The notes below the pieces were generated by a model. It had not been told where the DNA came from and searched no databases. It saw only the letters and a program-made list of their open reading frames with translations. Position numbers and translations under genes: made by a program. From contig NC_080422.1 in NCBI RefSeq assembly GCF_029873635.1, positions 59,708,019 through 59,772,018 of the forward strand: a DNA stretch of 64,000 nt, read 5' to 3'. Shown here piece by piece: positions 20,214 through 31,710 of the stretch. Numbering within the stretch: position 1 is the first letter of the stretch; every line of letters begins with the position of its first letter. The DNA comes from Malania oleifera (Eukaryota; Streptophyta; Magnoliopsida; Santalales; Ximeniaceae).

Positions 20214-22358
20214 TGTCGACTTTATGAGTCCAATCCTATTTTGATAAGGACAAATCACTTGGTATTTGATTTGTGCATTGAGTTTGTGAACAGGAATTAT
20301 ATATATAGCATGCACGGAAGGATAATAAGTCATGGAAGCCATGAAGATGAAAGCATACATATATTTGGCACAACGCATGGAACTCAAAGAGTAAAGGAAT
20401 GAAGATGCAGGCTAAGTGTGCAAGAGCGTCATGGGAATGGGTACTTAGACCTCATGTATTTACATTTTCATATGATTTAATTTGAGGCTCAAATCATACC
20501 TTAGAATGACCTTGGGACTCATGCACTTCATGAACGTCATTAGGGGACATTCATGGACTTGGAAATAATGTCAAAACCCCAGAAAATATTTTTATAAAAG
20601 AGCCAAGAAAGAAAGCAAAACAAATTTCTCAAACTAAAAGAAAAAAAAATCAGAAATTGGGAACTTCAGAAGACTGAAGTCAACATTCAGTCGTTTGAAG
20701 TGGCAACTTTAGAAGACCAAAGTTAACCTCGGTCGTCTGAAGAATTTCTTCAGAAGACCGAAGATTAAGTTCAATCGTCTAAAGAATTTCTGGTGAAACT
20801 CAAAACCTAGCAGAAGCACCTCAGAAGACTGAACTCACACTTCAGTCTTCTGAACCCATCACTTCAGTCATCTGAGCCCCAACCTCAGTCGTATGACCTT
20901 GTGTCCAGGTGATTTTTCGAAGCTTAAAAAGGACTTTAGTCATCTGGGCCCTTGATCTCAGTCGTCAGAACTTGCGGGAAAACTTAAAAATTTAATTTTT
21001 ATTAAAAGAATTCGCGAGATAATTTTTGATCCAACGATTGAGATCTATTCTAAAGGCAAGATCACTATATATACTAAATATCTAAACCCTAGTAAGAAAG
21101 CTAAGACAAACGAGAAGAGAAGAGAACATATTATAGAAAGACAATTGAGAAACCTGAGCTGATTGCTACACGATTGCCTGCACTCCATCCTATGTTCATC
21201 TTCCTTGGGCAAATCTACTCAGAAAACTAAAAGGGATCTCACTTATACATATTGATCTCATCTTGGTATTGAGGTTTGGTGATTCAAGTTATTATTTTCA
21301 AAAGCTTCTCATCTCATCACTTGTTTTTGAATATCTTTAGAGAAGTTTGATATTGAGTTTTCACATTCATATAAAGATTGTTTTTGGAAAGTTCAATACC
21401 TTTGAAAGTTTTTATTAGGTCATTGATTAAAGAGTAACATTCAAATGTGTTCTTAGTTAAAGACTTGATGTTTTGAATATGTATAAACTATTTGGTTAGA
21501 TATCCTTAGAAGTGCATAACTATACATATACATATTGAATGATATTTTCTAAAAATCATATATATTAAGTTTGTTGATCTTTGGTATTTTCATCATATAG
21601 ATACTTATATATACATTAAGTCAAATATTACCAAGATCACATTGAGATTGAAATCTTAAGAGAAATATTGTTTTTGACAAAGTGTCTTTAAAATCTTTGC
21701 AATTTTCAAAGTTGTTTTTGTATTCAAAGATTTAACCTAAGTTCTACAAAGCATTGAGTTATATAAATATTTTTGGGAGATTTGATAAAAGGGATTTGTG
21801 TGTTGAAGGATATCATTCATAAACGATTGTATCGTTTCATACATTCTGAGCTTCAAATTTCATCATATGTTAATGTATTAGGAATTTGAATTGTACCCAC
21901 TAGCTTTGTTTGGAAGCAATTTTGAGTGCTTTATAGAGTTAATTGTAATCACGGTTCTGGCTGTGAATCGGGTATGAGGAGAGAGTTGTATCTCTTGTAA
22001 GCAGCGGAGTAGGAGGGAGTTGTACCTCTTGTAAGCAGCGGATTGTAAAGGAAGTTCCGTCCTAATTTAAGGAGCAGGGTTTATAGTGGAATCTTTGAGT
22101 GGGTTGCTCAAGGCGAGGACGTAGGCCGAGTTGGCTGAACCTCGTAAAAACTACGTTTGCATTGTCTCTTCCTTTATCTCTTTATTTTCCGCATTGCATT
22201 TCAATATCCAGCTTGCATGTATGTTTGTTGAATGATTTCACTCGAACTTGATAAGTAATTTGTTAAATCTTAGACATAGGGATTAATTGGTAAATAAGTT
22301 TGAAAGAATTTTTAAAATACCCAATTCACCCCCTCATGGGATTACATCTAAATCAACA
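20214..22358 (+). repeat. 5' LTR of SIRE-1
   Basis: It runs from TGTCGACTTTATGAG to AAATCAACA. An array of short units around CTTCAGTCGTCTGAAG and its complement lies at about 20665-20975. The TATA-like CACTATATATACTAAA is near 21060. U5 carries two copies of a unit with TTGTATCTCTTGTAAGCAGC about 45 bp apart (about 21985-22045), then the block GGACGTAGGCCGAGTTGGC (about 22118), which I recognise as conserved in SIRE-type LTRs. Confidence 0.9.
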
Positions 22359-22413
22359 TTTGGTATCAGAGAGGGTTTACATAAACTTAATAGTTTATTT
22401 GTAAAAAGATCAC

Positions 22414-23600
22414 ATGGCACACATCGGTGTAACCCCATTCGGTGAGGAACGATCTTATCTTAGTCCTCTAAAATTTTACGGTGAAAATTTTTTAGCTTGG
22501 AAACTAAAAATGAGTGTTTTTGTAAAATCAATAGACTGGAAGGCCTGGCAAGTAATAGTTAAAGGAATTTGTGTGTCTACAAATGAAAATGATACTAGTT
22601 TAATGCATGCAAATTCAAATGCCATGGATATGCTTTATCGTGCTTTAGATCCTAACATTTTTCGTGAATTTAAGGCATGTACATGTGCAAGAGATATGCG
22701 GAAAGAACTTGATAGGAAGTATGGAGAACCCCAGGAGAAAGCAACCACCACTCTAGAAATGCCAAGTTCAAATGATCAAGAGGTGGAAAATTGTAAACAA
22801 AATGAGTCAGTCAATGAGGAGGTATATGTATCTTAGCCTAGTTCATATAATGATTCATTTATTTATTTATGTGATGATTTGTGTGATAAATATTGTGATA
22901 CCTCTTATGAAAATCATGTGATGAATCTTGTGTTATAATATGCAATAAATCATATGTTAAATCATATGTAGATAATTCTAATATTGATTCATGCAGTGTC
23001 TCTTGTGACAATATTGCTATTGATGCATGCAATAATTCAAATGATGGATATTATAACAATTCTTGTAATGAAACATGTGTGGAATCGTCTGTTGATAATT
23101 CTATTTATAAAGTGTGGAATCATTCATATGATGTTTATTGTGATAAATTTTGGGTTGAATCACGTGTTGAATCATGTAATGAAAGCATGTCTTCATATGG
23201 AGATCTAGACAAAGTTTTAGCTAAAATGCATAAGCTTCTAGTTAGGATATCTAAGGAGAAAATGTGGTTGACAAGTGAAAATGGAAGGATAGCTAAACAA
23301 TTAGAGGAATTAAAAGATTATCATGCTATTCTAGAAAAGAAGAAAATCATGAAGATTCTGAAGATCACATGTTTAGATAGAAAAATAGATGAACATGCTG
23401 AAGATAGTTTAAATAAACCCTTAGAAGTTAAAATAAAGTATATTTCCAAAATGGGTTCGGATGCATCTCAAAAATTCCATAGCTATGCCACATTAAGTAA
23501 GAAGAAAAGAAATAAGCATACTTTCCCATGAATATACAAAACTTGCTTGTTTTGTAAAATGAAAAGGCATACCCGATATGAGTGTCCAGTTAGAGGTGTT
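22414..23600 (+). pseudogene. SIRE-1 gag remnant
   Basis: ATG 22414 opens MAHIGVTPFGEERSYLSPLK, a copia gag N-terminus with FLAWKLKMSVFVKSIDWKAW. The first frame stops at 22834. The remainder is in other frames: a Cys/Asn/Asp-rich low-complexity part (about 22840-23180), a lysine- and leucine-rich coiled-coil segment (about 23200-23360) and a zinc knuckle resembling CLFCKMKRHTRYEC (about 23540-23585). A middle section of the usual gag helical domain looks shortened after EFKACTCARDMRKELD. Confidence 0.8.
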
Positions 23601-23659
23601 CGAGACAAAGACAAGAAAATGACTTGGGTAATCAAGAAAGGTTCAAATTGGAATCACAT

Positions 23660-24101
23660 GACCATTTAATTCTTTCCTTCTTCTTAGGACTAGTTATAGG
23701 GTTGTGATGACTAATAGGCTTGGGATTAGTATATGCTTAGAATGTAAATCTTAGTATGTGTATTTCCTACACTAGTATTATACTAAGAATCCTACGAGAA
23801 AGCTAAGTCAATATGATTCTTTAAGCAATATATCCAATCTAACTACCTACAGTTTTTATATTGTAATGATTGGGAAAAATGTTAAAACATTGAATAACAG
23901 TCAAATCTAGATGTATTCAAAGTGAAGGTTGAGAGATTAACTGTTAAAATATCTGGAATCTAATATCTTTGCAATGAGTAACAAAAATCACAACATTGAA
24001 GAATAAATCCATCTCCAAATGAATTAAAGCATTGTTGTTTAACGTATAATTCTTATTGCTTAACTCATGCTTAAATATCAAAATCCTAAGTTAAGCAAAT
24101 C
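23660..24101. other. Non-coding spacer replacing protease and integrase in SIRE-1
   Basis: Between the gag zinc knuckle and the integrase C-terminal tail (SKAYRVYNKRTLTVIESIHV at about 24120) there are only about 440 AT-rich bases with stops in all plus frames and no protease or integrase motif. A full copia element of this type would have about 2 kb of coding sequence here. Confidence 0.75.
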
Positions 24102-26005
24102 ATGTCCAATGCCTTAGATAGTAAAGCCTATAGAGTATATAACAAACGAACATTGACGGTTATAGAATCTATTCATGTTGTGTTCGATAAGTCAAATCCC
24201 TTCTCCAAGAGAGCTGATGAAGATGAAATTGAATTAAACAAGGAACTTGAGAAACTATCCATTGAGAATGATTCAAAAAAGAAAAATGAACTTAATGAAC
24301 CATCTATTGAAATTAATTAAATTGAAAATGAGGTTAATGAACCACCTAAAGAATGGAAGTACATTAAGAATCATCCCATTGATCAAATAATAGGTAAACC
24401 ATTATGTGGAGTAGCCACTCGATCCTCACTTAGGAACATGATTAGTCATTTTGCATTTCTATCTCAAGAAGAACCTAAGCATGTAAGTGAAGCTATAAAG
24501 GATGAATCATGGGTGTTGTCCATGCAAGAAGAGCTATATTAATTTGAGAGAAACAAAGTATGGACATTAGTTCGTAGACCTGAGGATAAGCTAATCATTG
24601 GAACTAAATGGATATATAAGAATAAAAAGGATGAACACGGGATAGTTGTGAGAAATAAGGTTAGACTAGTAGCTCAGGGATATAACCAGGAAAAAGGTAT
24701 AGATTTTGAAGAAACCTTTGCACCTGTAGCTAGAATGGAAGCCATTCAAATGCTTTTAGCATATGCAGCTTTTAAGGATTTCAAGCTATATAAAATGGAT
24801 GTCAAGAGCACATTTTTAAATGGCTACATAAGTGAAGAAGTGTATGTAGAACAACCCCCGGGTTTTGAAAACCATAAGAATCCAAATCACGTTTATAGAC
24901 TGACAAAAGCCTTGTACGGTTTAAAGCAAGCTCCTTGAGCTTGGTATGAAAGGCTAAGCGGATTTCTACTAGAGAAAGGATTTATCAGAGGAAAGATAGA
25001 TACAACTTTGTTCACAAAGACTAAGAAAGATGACATTCTCCTAATCCAAGTTTATGTAGATGACATCATATTTGGAGCCACGAATAAAGAATTGTGTAAT
25101 GAATTCGCCAATACTATGCAAAACAAATTTGAGATGAGCATGATGGGTGAACTAAATTTCTTCCTAGGACTTCAGATCAAACAAGAAAAACATGGAATAT
25201 TCATAAATCAATCAAAGTATATTAGAGATCTACTCAAAAAGTTTAATATGGAAGATGGAAAAATACTAGGTACACCTATGAGCGCGTCATTAAAATTAGA
25301 CAAAGATGAATAAGGTATACCGGTAGATGTCAAGCTATATCGTGGAATGATTGGTAACTTATTATATCTGATTGCTAGTAGACCTGATATAATGTTTAGC
25401 ATATGTTTGTGCACAAGATTTCAGTCTACACCAAAAGAGTCAAATTTGCTAGTTGTTAAACGAATACTTAGATACCTAATAGGAACTGTGGAAATTGGAT
25501 TATAGTATCCTAAGTACACATCTTTTGAGATTATCAGCTATTCAGATGCTGATTTTGCTGGTAGCAAAGTGGATAGGAAGAGTATAAGTGGTACTTGTCA
25601 TTTCTTAGGACATTCTTTAGTCTCTTGGTTTTCCAAGAAGCAAAACTCAGTTGCTCTTTCCACAGGTGAGGTTGAATACATAGCGGCAGATAGTTGTTGT
25701 GCTTAAACGATATACATGAAGCAACAACTAAAGGATCTTGGATTAAACTATGAAACAATCCCCATAAGATGCGATAATACGAGCGCAATAAACATCTCAA
25801 AGAATCCCATATTACATTAACAAACTAAGCATATAGAGATACGACACCATTTTCTTCGTGATCATGTGCAGAAAGGGGATGTAACACTAGAGTTTGTATA
25901 CACGGATGAACAATGAGCAGATATATTCACAAAACCACTTGCGGAGGATAGGTTTATCCAAATTAGGCATGAATTAGGCCTGATGCATAGTCGAGAGGTT
26001 GCATA
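24102..26005 (+). pseudogene. SIRE-1 integrase tail, reverse transcriptase and RNase H
   Basis: After the integrase tail, the copia RT contains [20 protein letters not shown] (about 24660), [10 protein letters not shown] (about 24800), YGLKQAP (about 24920) and an intact catalytic YVDDIIFGA (about 25053). RNase H shows SYSDADFAGSKVDRKSISGT (about 25540), a changed STGEVEY box (about 25660) and CDNTSAINISKNP (about 25770). It ends with ADIFTKPL (about 25920). Stops at about 24310, 24936, 25313, 25504 and later, several of CAG/CGA/TGG origin, inactivate it. Confidence 0.9.
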
Positions 26006-26657
26006 AAATTATATTAGACAACAATTTAGGGGGAGCAACGTTGCGTAAGATGTAATCATTTGGTATCAAATCAATCAACATTAGTTCTTATTTGATATAA
26101 TATTAGTCAACATTTGGTTAACATCAATACTCATTTGATATCCTCATATAATCTTTGAAATTTATGCGTTAGTATGAGGGATGGTTAATGTAAAGAGGGG
26201 AGAAGTAATTTTTTTTGGGCTAAAATATGCTAGTTGGACAAGTTTAAAACTTTAAGATGTCAAATGGAAGAAGAACATACAGTTATGTACACTCCTGCAC
26301 TAATTCTTATATGCCTTTTTGTTGATGTCAAAAGGGGGAGAAAATTACAGAGCAAAAATTAAAAGGAGCAAGCAAAATGTTGTTGGCATCACTAGATAAA
26401 TATCAGAAGCAAATATGGTTGGAAGCAAAGGGGGATAAGGATAATAGCAAAAAATTGTTGAAAAATTAGAAGAAAAAATTATTTGGAAAAACTAATTGTG
26501 TAAATAGGAGAAGAATCGGGCTAAACAGAGTGCATATGAACATGAGCATATTTCATTTATTGAATATTTAATGCATTATTTGAGGGGCAGCCTTGTTAGG
26601 CGTAACCCATTATCTATTTTTTGCTCGTGTATTTGTCATCATAAAAAAGGGAGAGAT
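26006..26657 (+). other. SIRE-1 3' non-coding tail with three purine tracts
   Basis: There is no reading frame in this tail. Purine-rich tracts occur at about 26028-26038 (TTAGGGGGAGCA), about 26327-26342 (AAAAGGGGGAGAAAA) and 26643-26657 (AAAAAAGGGAGAGAT). The last abuts the 3' LTR and is the expected plus-strand primer. The other two may be secondary primers. Confidence 0.65.
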
Positions 26658-28801
26658 TGTTGATCCTATGAGTCCAATCCTATTTTGATAATGACAAATC
26701 ACTTGGTATTTGATCTGTGCATTGAGTTTGTGAACAGGAACTATATATATAGCATGCACGGAAGGATAATAAGTCATAGAAACCATGAAGATGAAAGCAT
26801 ACATATCTTGGCACGACTCATAGAGCTCAGAAAGTACAAGAATGAAGATACAAGCGACAAGTTCAAAAGCGTCATAGGAATGGGTATTTTGACCTCATGT
26901 ATTTACATTTTCATATGATTTAATTTGAGGCTCAAATCATGCCTTAGAATGACCTTAGGACTCATGCATTTCATGAACATCATTAGGGGACATTCATGGA
27001 CTTGGAAATAATGTCAAAACCTCGGAAAATATTTTTATAAAAGAGTCAAGAAAGAAAGAAAGAAAAATAGATTTCTCAAACTAAAAAAAAAAATTCAGAA
27101 ATTGGGAACTTCAAAAGACCGAAGTCAACGTTCATTCGTCTGAAGTGGCAACTTCAAAAGACCAAAGTTAACCTCAGTCGTCTAAAGAATTTCTTCAGAA
27201 GACCAAAGATTAAGTTTAGTCATCTGAAGAATTTTTGAAACTCAGAACCTGGCAGAAGCACCTTAGAAGACTGAACTCACACTTCAGTCATCTAAACCCA
27301 TTACTTTAGTCGTTTAAGCCCTAACCTCAGTCATCTGACCCTGTGTCCAAGTGATTTTTCGAAGCTTAAAAAGGATTTCAGTCGTCTGGGCCCTTAACTT
27401 CAGTCGTCAAAACTTGCGGGAAAACTTAAAAATTTAATTTTTATTAAGAGAACTCATGAGATAATTTTTGATCCAACGGTTGAGATCTATTCTAAAGGCA
27501 AGATCACTATATATACTAAATATCTAAACCCTAGTAAGAGAACTATGACAAACGAGAAGAGAAGAGAACATATTATTGAAAGAAAATTGAGAAACCTGAG
27601 TTAATTGCTACACGATTGCTTGCACTCCATCCTATATTCATCTTCCTTGGGAAAATCTACTCAGAAAACTAAAAGGGATCTCACTTATACATATTAATCT
27701 TATCTTGGTATTGAGGTTTGGTGATTCAAGTTATTATTTTCAAGAGCTTCTCATCTCATCACTTGTTTTTGAATGTCTTTAGAGAAGTTTGATATTGAGT
27801 TTTCACATTCATATAAAGATTGTTTTTGACAAGTTCAATACTTGTGAAAGTTTTTATTAGGCCATTGATCAAAGAGTAACATTCAAGTGTGTTCTTAGTT
27901 AAAGACTTGATGTTTTGAATATGTCTAAACTATTTGGTTAGATATCCTTAGAAGTGCATAACTATACATATACATATTGAATGATATTTTCTAAAAATCA
28001 TATATATTAAGTTTGTTGATCTTTGGTATTTTCATCATATAGATACTTATATATACATTAAGTCAAATATTACCAAGATCACATTGAGATTGAAATCTTA
28101 AGAGAAATATTATTTTTGACAAAGTGTCTTTTAAATCTTTGCAATCTTCAAAGTTGTTTTTGTATTCAAAGATTTAACCTAAGTTCTCCAAAGCATTGAG
28201 TTATATAAATATTTTTGGGAGATTTGATAAAAAGGGATTTATGTGTTGAAGGATATCATTCATAAACAATTGTATCGTTTCATACATTCTGAGCTTCAAA
28301 TTTCATCATATGTTAATGTATTAGGAATTTGAATTGGACCCATGAGCTTTGTTTAGAAGCAATTTTGAGTGTTTTACAGATTTTATTGTAATCATGGTTC
28401 GAGCTGTGAACCAGGTGTGAAGAGAGAGTTGTATCTCTTGTAAGCAGCAGAGTAGAAGGGAGTCGTACCTCTTGTAAGTAGCGGCTTGTAAGGGAAGTTC
28501 CATCCCAATTTAAGGAACATGGATTATAGTGGAATCCTTGAGTGGGTTGCTCGAGGCGAGGACGTAGGCCGAGTTGGCTGAACCTCGTAAAAATTGCGTT
28601 TGCATTCTCTCTTCCTTTATCTCTTTATTTTCCGCATTGCATTTCAATATCCAGCTTACATGTATGTTTGTTGAATGATTTCACTCGAACTTGATAAGTA
28701 ATTGGTTAAATCTTAAACATAATGATTAATTGGTAAATAAGTTTGAAAGAATTTTTAAAATACCCAATTCACCCCCTCTTGGGATTACACCTAAATCAAC
28801 A
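26658..28801 (+). repeat. 3' LTR of SIRE-1
   Basis: It begins TGTTGATCCTATGAG and ends AAATCAACA, followed by the target duplication TAGTG. The short-motif array (about 27108-27412), TATA region and duplicated U5 unit (about 28435-28485) match the 5' LTR, with scattered, mostly transition, differences. Confidence 0.92.
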
Positions 28802-28970
28802 TAGTGTTTTAATTTTATATGTGTAATCTCCCAGAACTTAGAGTGTAACCACGATATTCCTCCTCCATAAGTGAGGGTACGTAATAAAATAAGTAGATGG
28901 TTTATTTTAAGTGATGGTGAATTATATGAATAGTAAATTTCGAGGATGAAATTTTATAAGGAGGGGAGAA

Positions 28971-29612
28971 TGTAACAACCCAAAAAATTAAACAGAGCCT
29001 CGTCGACGAACACAGGGAATTCGTCAATGAGAATACATGAGGATTTCTTCAGCGAAGACACATCTCGTTGATGAGAGGATATCGAGAAGGGGGTTTTTGG
29101 TCGTCTGAAATTCGTCGATAAGATGACGTGTCTCGTCGGCGAATCCAGATCTATAAATAGCTAAAACACAAATTTTGTGGTAGAATTTTGGGGTAGGAAA
29201 GTTCCTTCTCTCTCTCTAAAACATCCCTTTTCCCTTATCTCTTCGATCCTAACTTCGTTTCTCACCGGATCGATGATCTGAAGCCACCACGACGCTCCTG
29301 GGGAAGTTCTCTACAAGTCTACCAGAGCAGATCGTTGGTGGGAGTGATTCGAATTTCATCCCAATCTTAGGGTAAGACATTTTAGTCAGTATTTATCTTT
29401 CCCATAGTTATAAGAAATGTAGTATACGAAGAAATACTGATGTTTCGTTCTGGAGGATGTTATTTTTAGGGTATTGAGCAGGGAACCCTGCGGGTGTAGG
29501 GCCAAAGTAGAGTAGGGACTTTTCAGAGATTAGATAAGGGAAATATGCTATGCTAGAGATTTTAAAATGCATGTCAGAAGATTGTGTTTATGTATATATC
29601 TATCAGCTTATT
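28971..29612 (+). repeat. Gypsy-3 3' LTR, first segment
   Basis: It starts TGTAACAACCC after the purine tract and matches the 5' LTR from 13311. The palindrome array, TATA box, leader and donor AGG/GTAAG (about 29370) are all present; about 55 bp of the array is deleted. It stops at TTATT (29608-29612), which is the target duplication of the first solo LTR. The same LTR resumes at 31624. Confidence 0.9.
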
Positions 29613-31623
29613 TGTAATGATCTGAAGAATAATGATATTTAAATAATAAAGAAAAGGGTAAAATGGAATTACAAAAAGGGCGACAGCAGGCTTCGTCGAC
29701 GAACGTGAATCATCGACGAAGGTGCGCTTCGTCGACAAGAAGATAGTGAGAGGGGGGTTTTGGGCAACTCTAAATTTCGTCGATGAAGGAAAGAGTTTGT
29801 TGACGAACTTCCTCTTGACCTCATCGACGAGGTGACATGACTCGTCGATGAAGCCCTTTGTATAAATAGCCAAAAACTCAAATTTAAACACAAAAAATTA
29901 GGAAAATCTCTCTCTCTCTCTCTCCTCCCTATGATATCTCTCTTTTCTCTCTTCGATTTCGGCTCCGTCGTTCGAAGGATTGATGATCTGAGGCCGCCAC
30001 GACGCTCCTGGGGAAGTTCTCTCCAAATCTACCAGAGCGGATCGTTGGTGGGGCAGAGTTGAAATTCATCCCTGAGTTGAGGTAAAACTTTTTATGTCAA
30101 ATTTGGTCTTTTCATAGTTATAGGAAATGGTATTCATTGGGAAATACTGAAGTTTAGTTCTGGGAGTCGTTGGTTTTAGGGTGTTGTTCGGGGAACCCTG
30201 CGAGTGCAAGACCGGCATATTTTAGGGAGTTTTCTTTTCAGTATCAGATAAAGGAATAAACTAAAGTAGTTATTTTCCATGCAAATTATCATTATTTATC
30301 AGCAAATTAGTTTTCAGGAAAACATGTATTATATTTTATATTATTGGAAAAAATGTATGTTTGGGAAAATACTGATGTTATACAGGAAATACGATTTTAG
30401 AATGAAATGTATGGTTTTATTCAGCATTGTGTGGCATGAATATTATTTTACATAATAAATATTATGTTATGGTAATTTTATGAATGAAGTATGATTTTCA
30501 GAAGTTATGAAATATTGCAGTACATTATAGTTTCAAAATACATGATAAATGGATTATTTATTCAGAATGATATGTATGGAATGTTTGGCGCAAGGCTGTG
30601 ATTGATAGCCAGCACGAGGCTGTGTATATGTATGATTTTGTCGCGAGACCACATATATGAAAGTAAGCGACGCAAGGTCGTACGTATTTACGTTATTACA
30701 GAAAAAGCTATCCATCTATTTACGTTAAACTATATATTATCGTGTATTATGTATTATCAGAACCCGGATGATAGTTCAGTTCAGTTACAAAAGCACGGTA
30801 GCGTAGCTATACAGATCAGATTTCTATGTTCAGATTTGTGCTAACCGCCCCACAAGGGGGTGGGAGATGGATAGTCAATGTGGCTTTCAGTGTAGAGTTG
30901 TAAACGTCCACCTGACAGTCTGGACTAGGGTGTGGTGGGCCTATCGTACTTACAGACATTTTTGACTCGGCAGTGGTCGGCCAGCCATTATCGGGTTTAG
31001 CTTTCAGGTTGCACAACCCGTCATGGGGGGTAATACATGACATCAGCTAACTATTCATCCTAGGTGAATTTTCAGTATTATTAGTTATACCAGAAAGTTC
31101 ATGAACAGTATGATTTATTAGAAATATGAAAGTATATGTTTATGCAGTTATTAAATGATCAATGTTTTCTGGTATGCAAAATGTACTATATATCTATATT
31201 AGCATTAAATATTCATGTTGCCATACAACTTTATTTAGTTTATTTTCCCTTACTGAGAAGTGTCTCACCCCCGAACATTAAATAATTTTCAGGAAACTCA
31301 GAAAGACCGGAGAATCGAGGTCACCGTTGAGTCACTGGTGCTACTCCATTAGGAGGGTAAGTTTTGTACTAGGGTCAGGAGTTTTTTGTTGTGGGATCCT
31401 AGAGGTATTTTTGATATTTTGAGGTTATATATAAATACAGTATCACTGTGGATTGTAGTTGGCTTTAGTATTTTATATTTTATGGTTATAGGGATGTGAT
31501 TTACATTTACTGCTGCTTAGGTTTCTGCTGTAAATGTCAAATGTGTCCCCGTTACCCACAGGTTCGGGTTGACCTTATTATTAAATATGTTTTATTATAT
31601 GATTAGAAAAGCAGGTTGTTACA
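29613..31623 (+). mobile_element. Solo LTR, plus orientation (2.0 kb)
   Basis: A single LTR from TGTAATGATCTGAAG to GCAGGTTGTTACA, flanked by TTATT (29608-29612) and TTACT (31624-31628). It is related to but distinct from the Gypsy-2/3 LTRs. It has the TCGTCGACGA array (29694-29855), TATAAATAG (about 29865), a CT tract (29907-29925), the leader block (about 29977-30050) and a donor (GAG/GTAAAAC at 30082). A full element was probably lost by LTR-LTR recombination. Confidence 0.85.
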
Positions 31624-31710
31624 TTACTGCTCAATTTTTCCCAGAATATTATTATTATTAGAATTACAGCATAATTACAGAAATTGAGCATGATATTTTA
31701 ATTACATTGT

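Larger units (their letters stand above)
20214..28801 (+). mobile_element. SIRE-1: SIRE-like copia element lacking protease and integrase
   Basis: A plus-strand Ty1/copia element with a perfect five-base target duplication TAGTG (20209-20213 and 28802-28806). Its two LTRs are nearly equal in length: 20214-22358 (2145 bp) and 26658-28801 (2144 bp). The primer-binding site TGGTATCAGAGA is at 22361. Gag remnants (22414-23600) are followed by about 0.45 kb without coding similarity where protease and integrase should be. Reverse transcriptase and RNase H (24102-26005) and a non-coding tail with purine tracts come next. The LTRs differ visibly by several percent, so insertion is not very recent. 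Confidence 0.92.
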
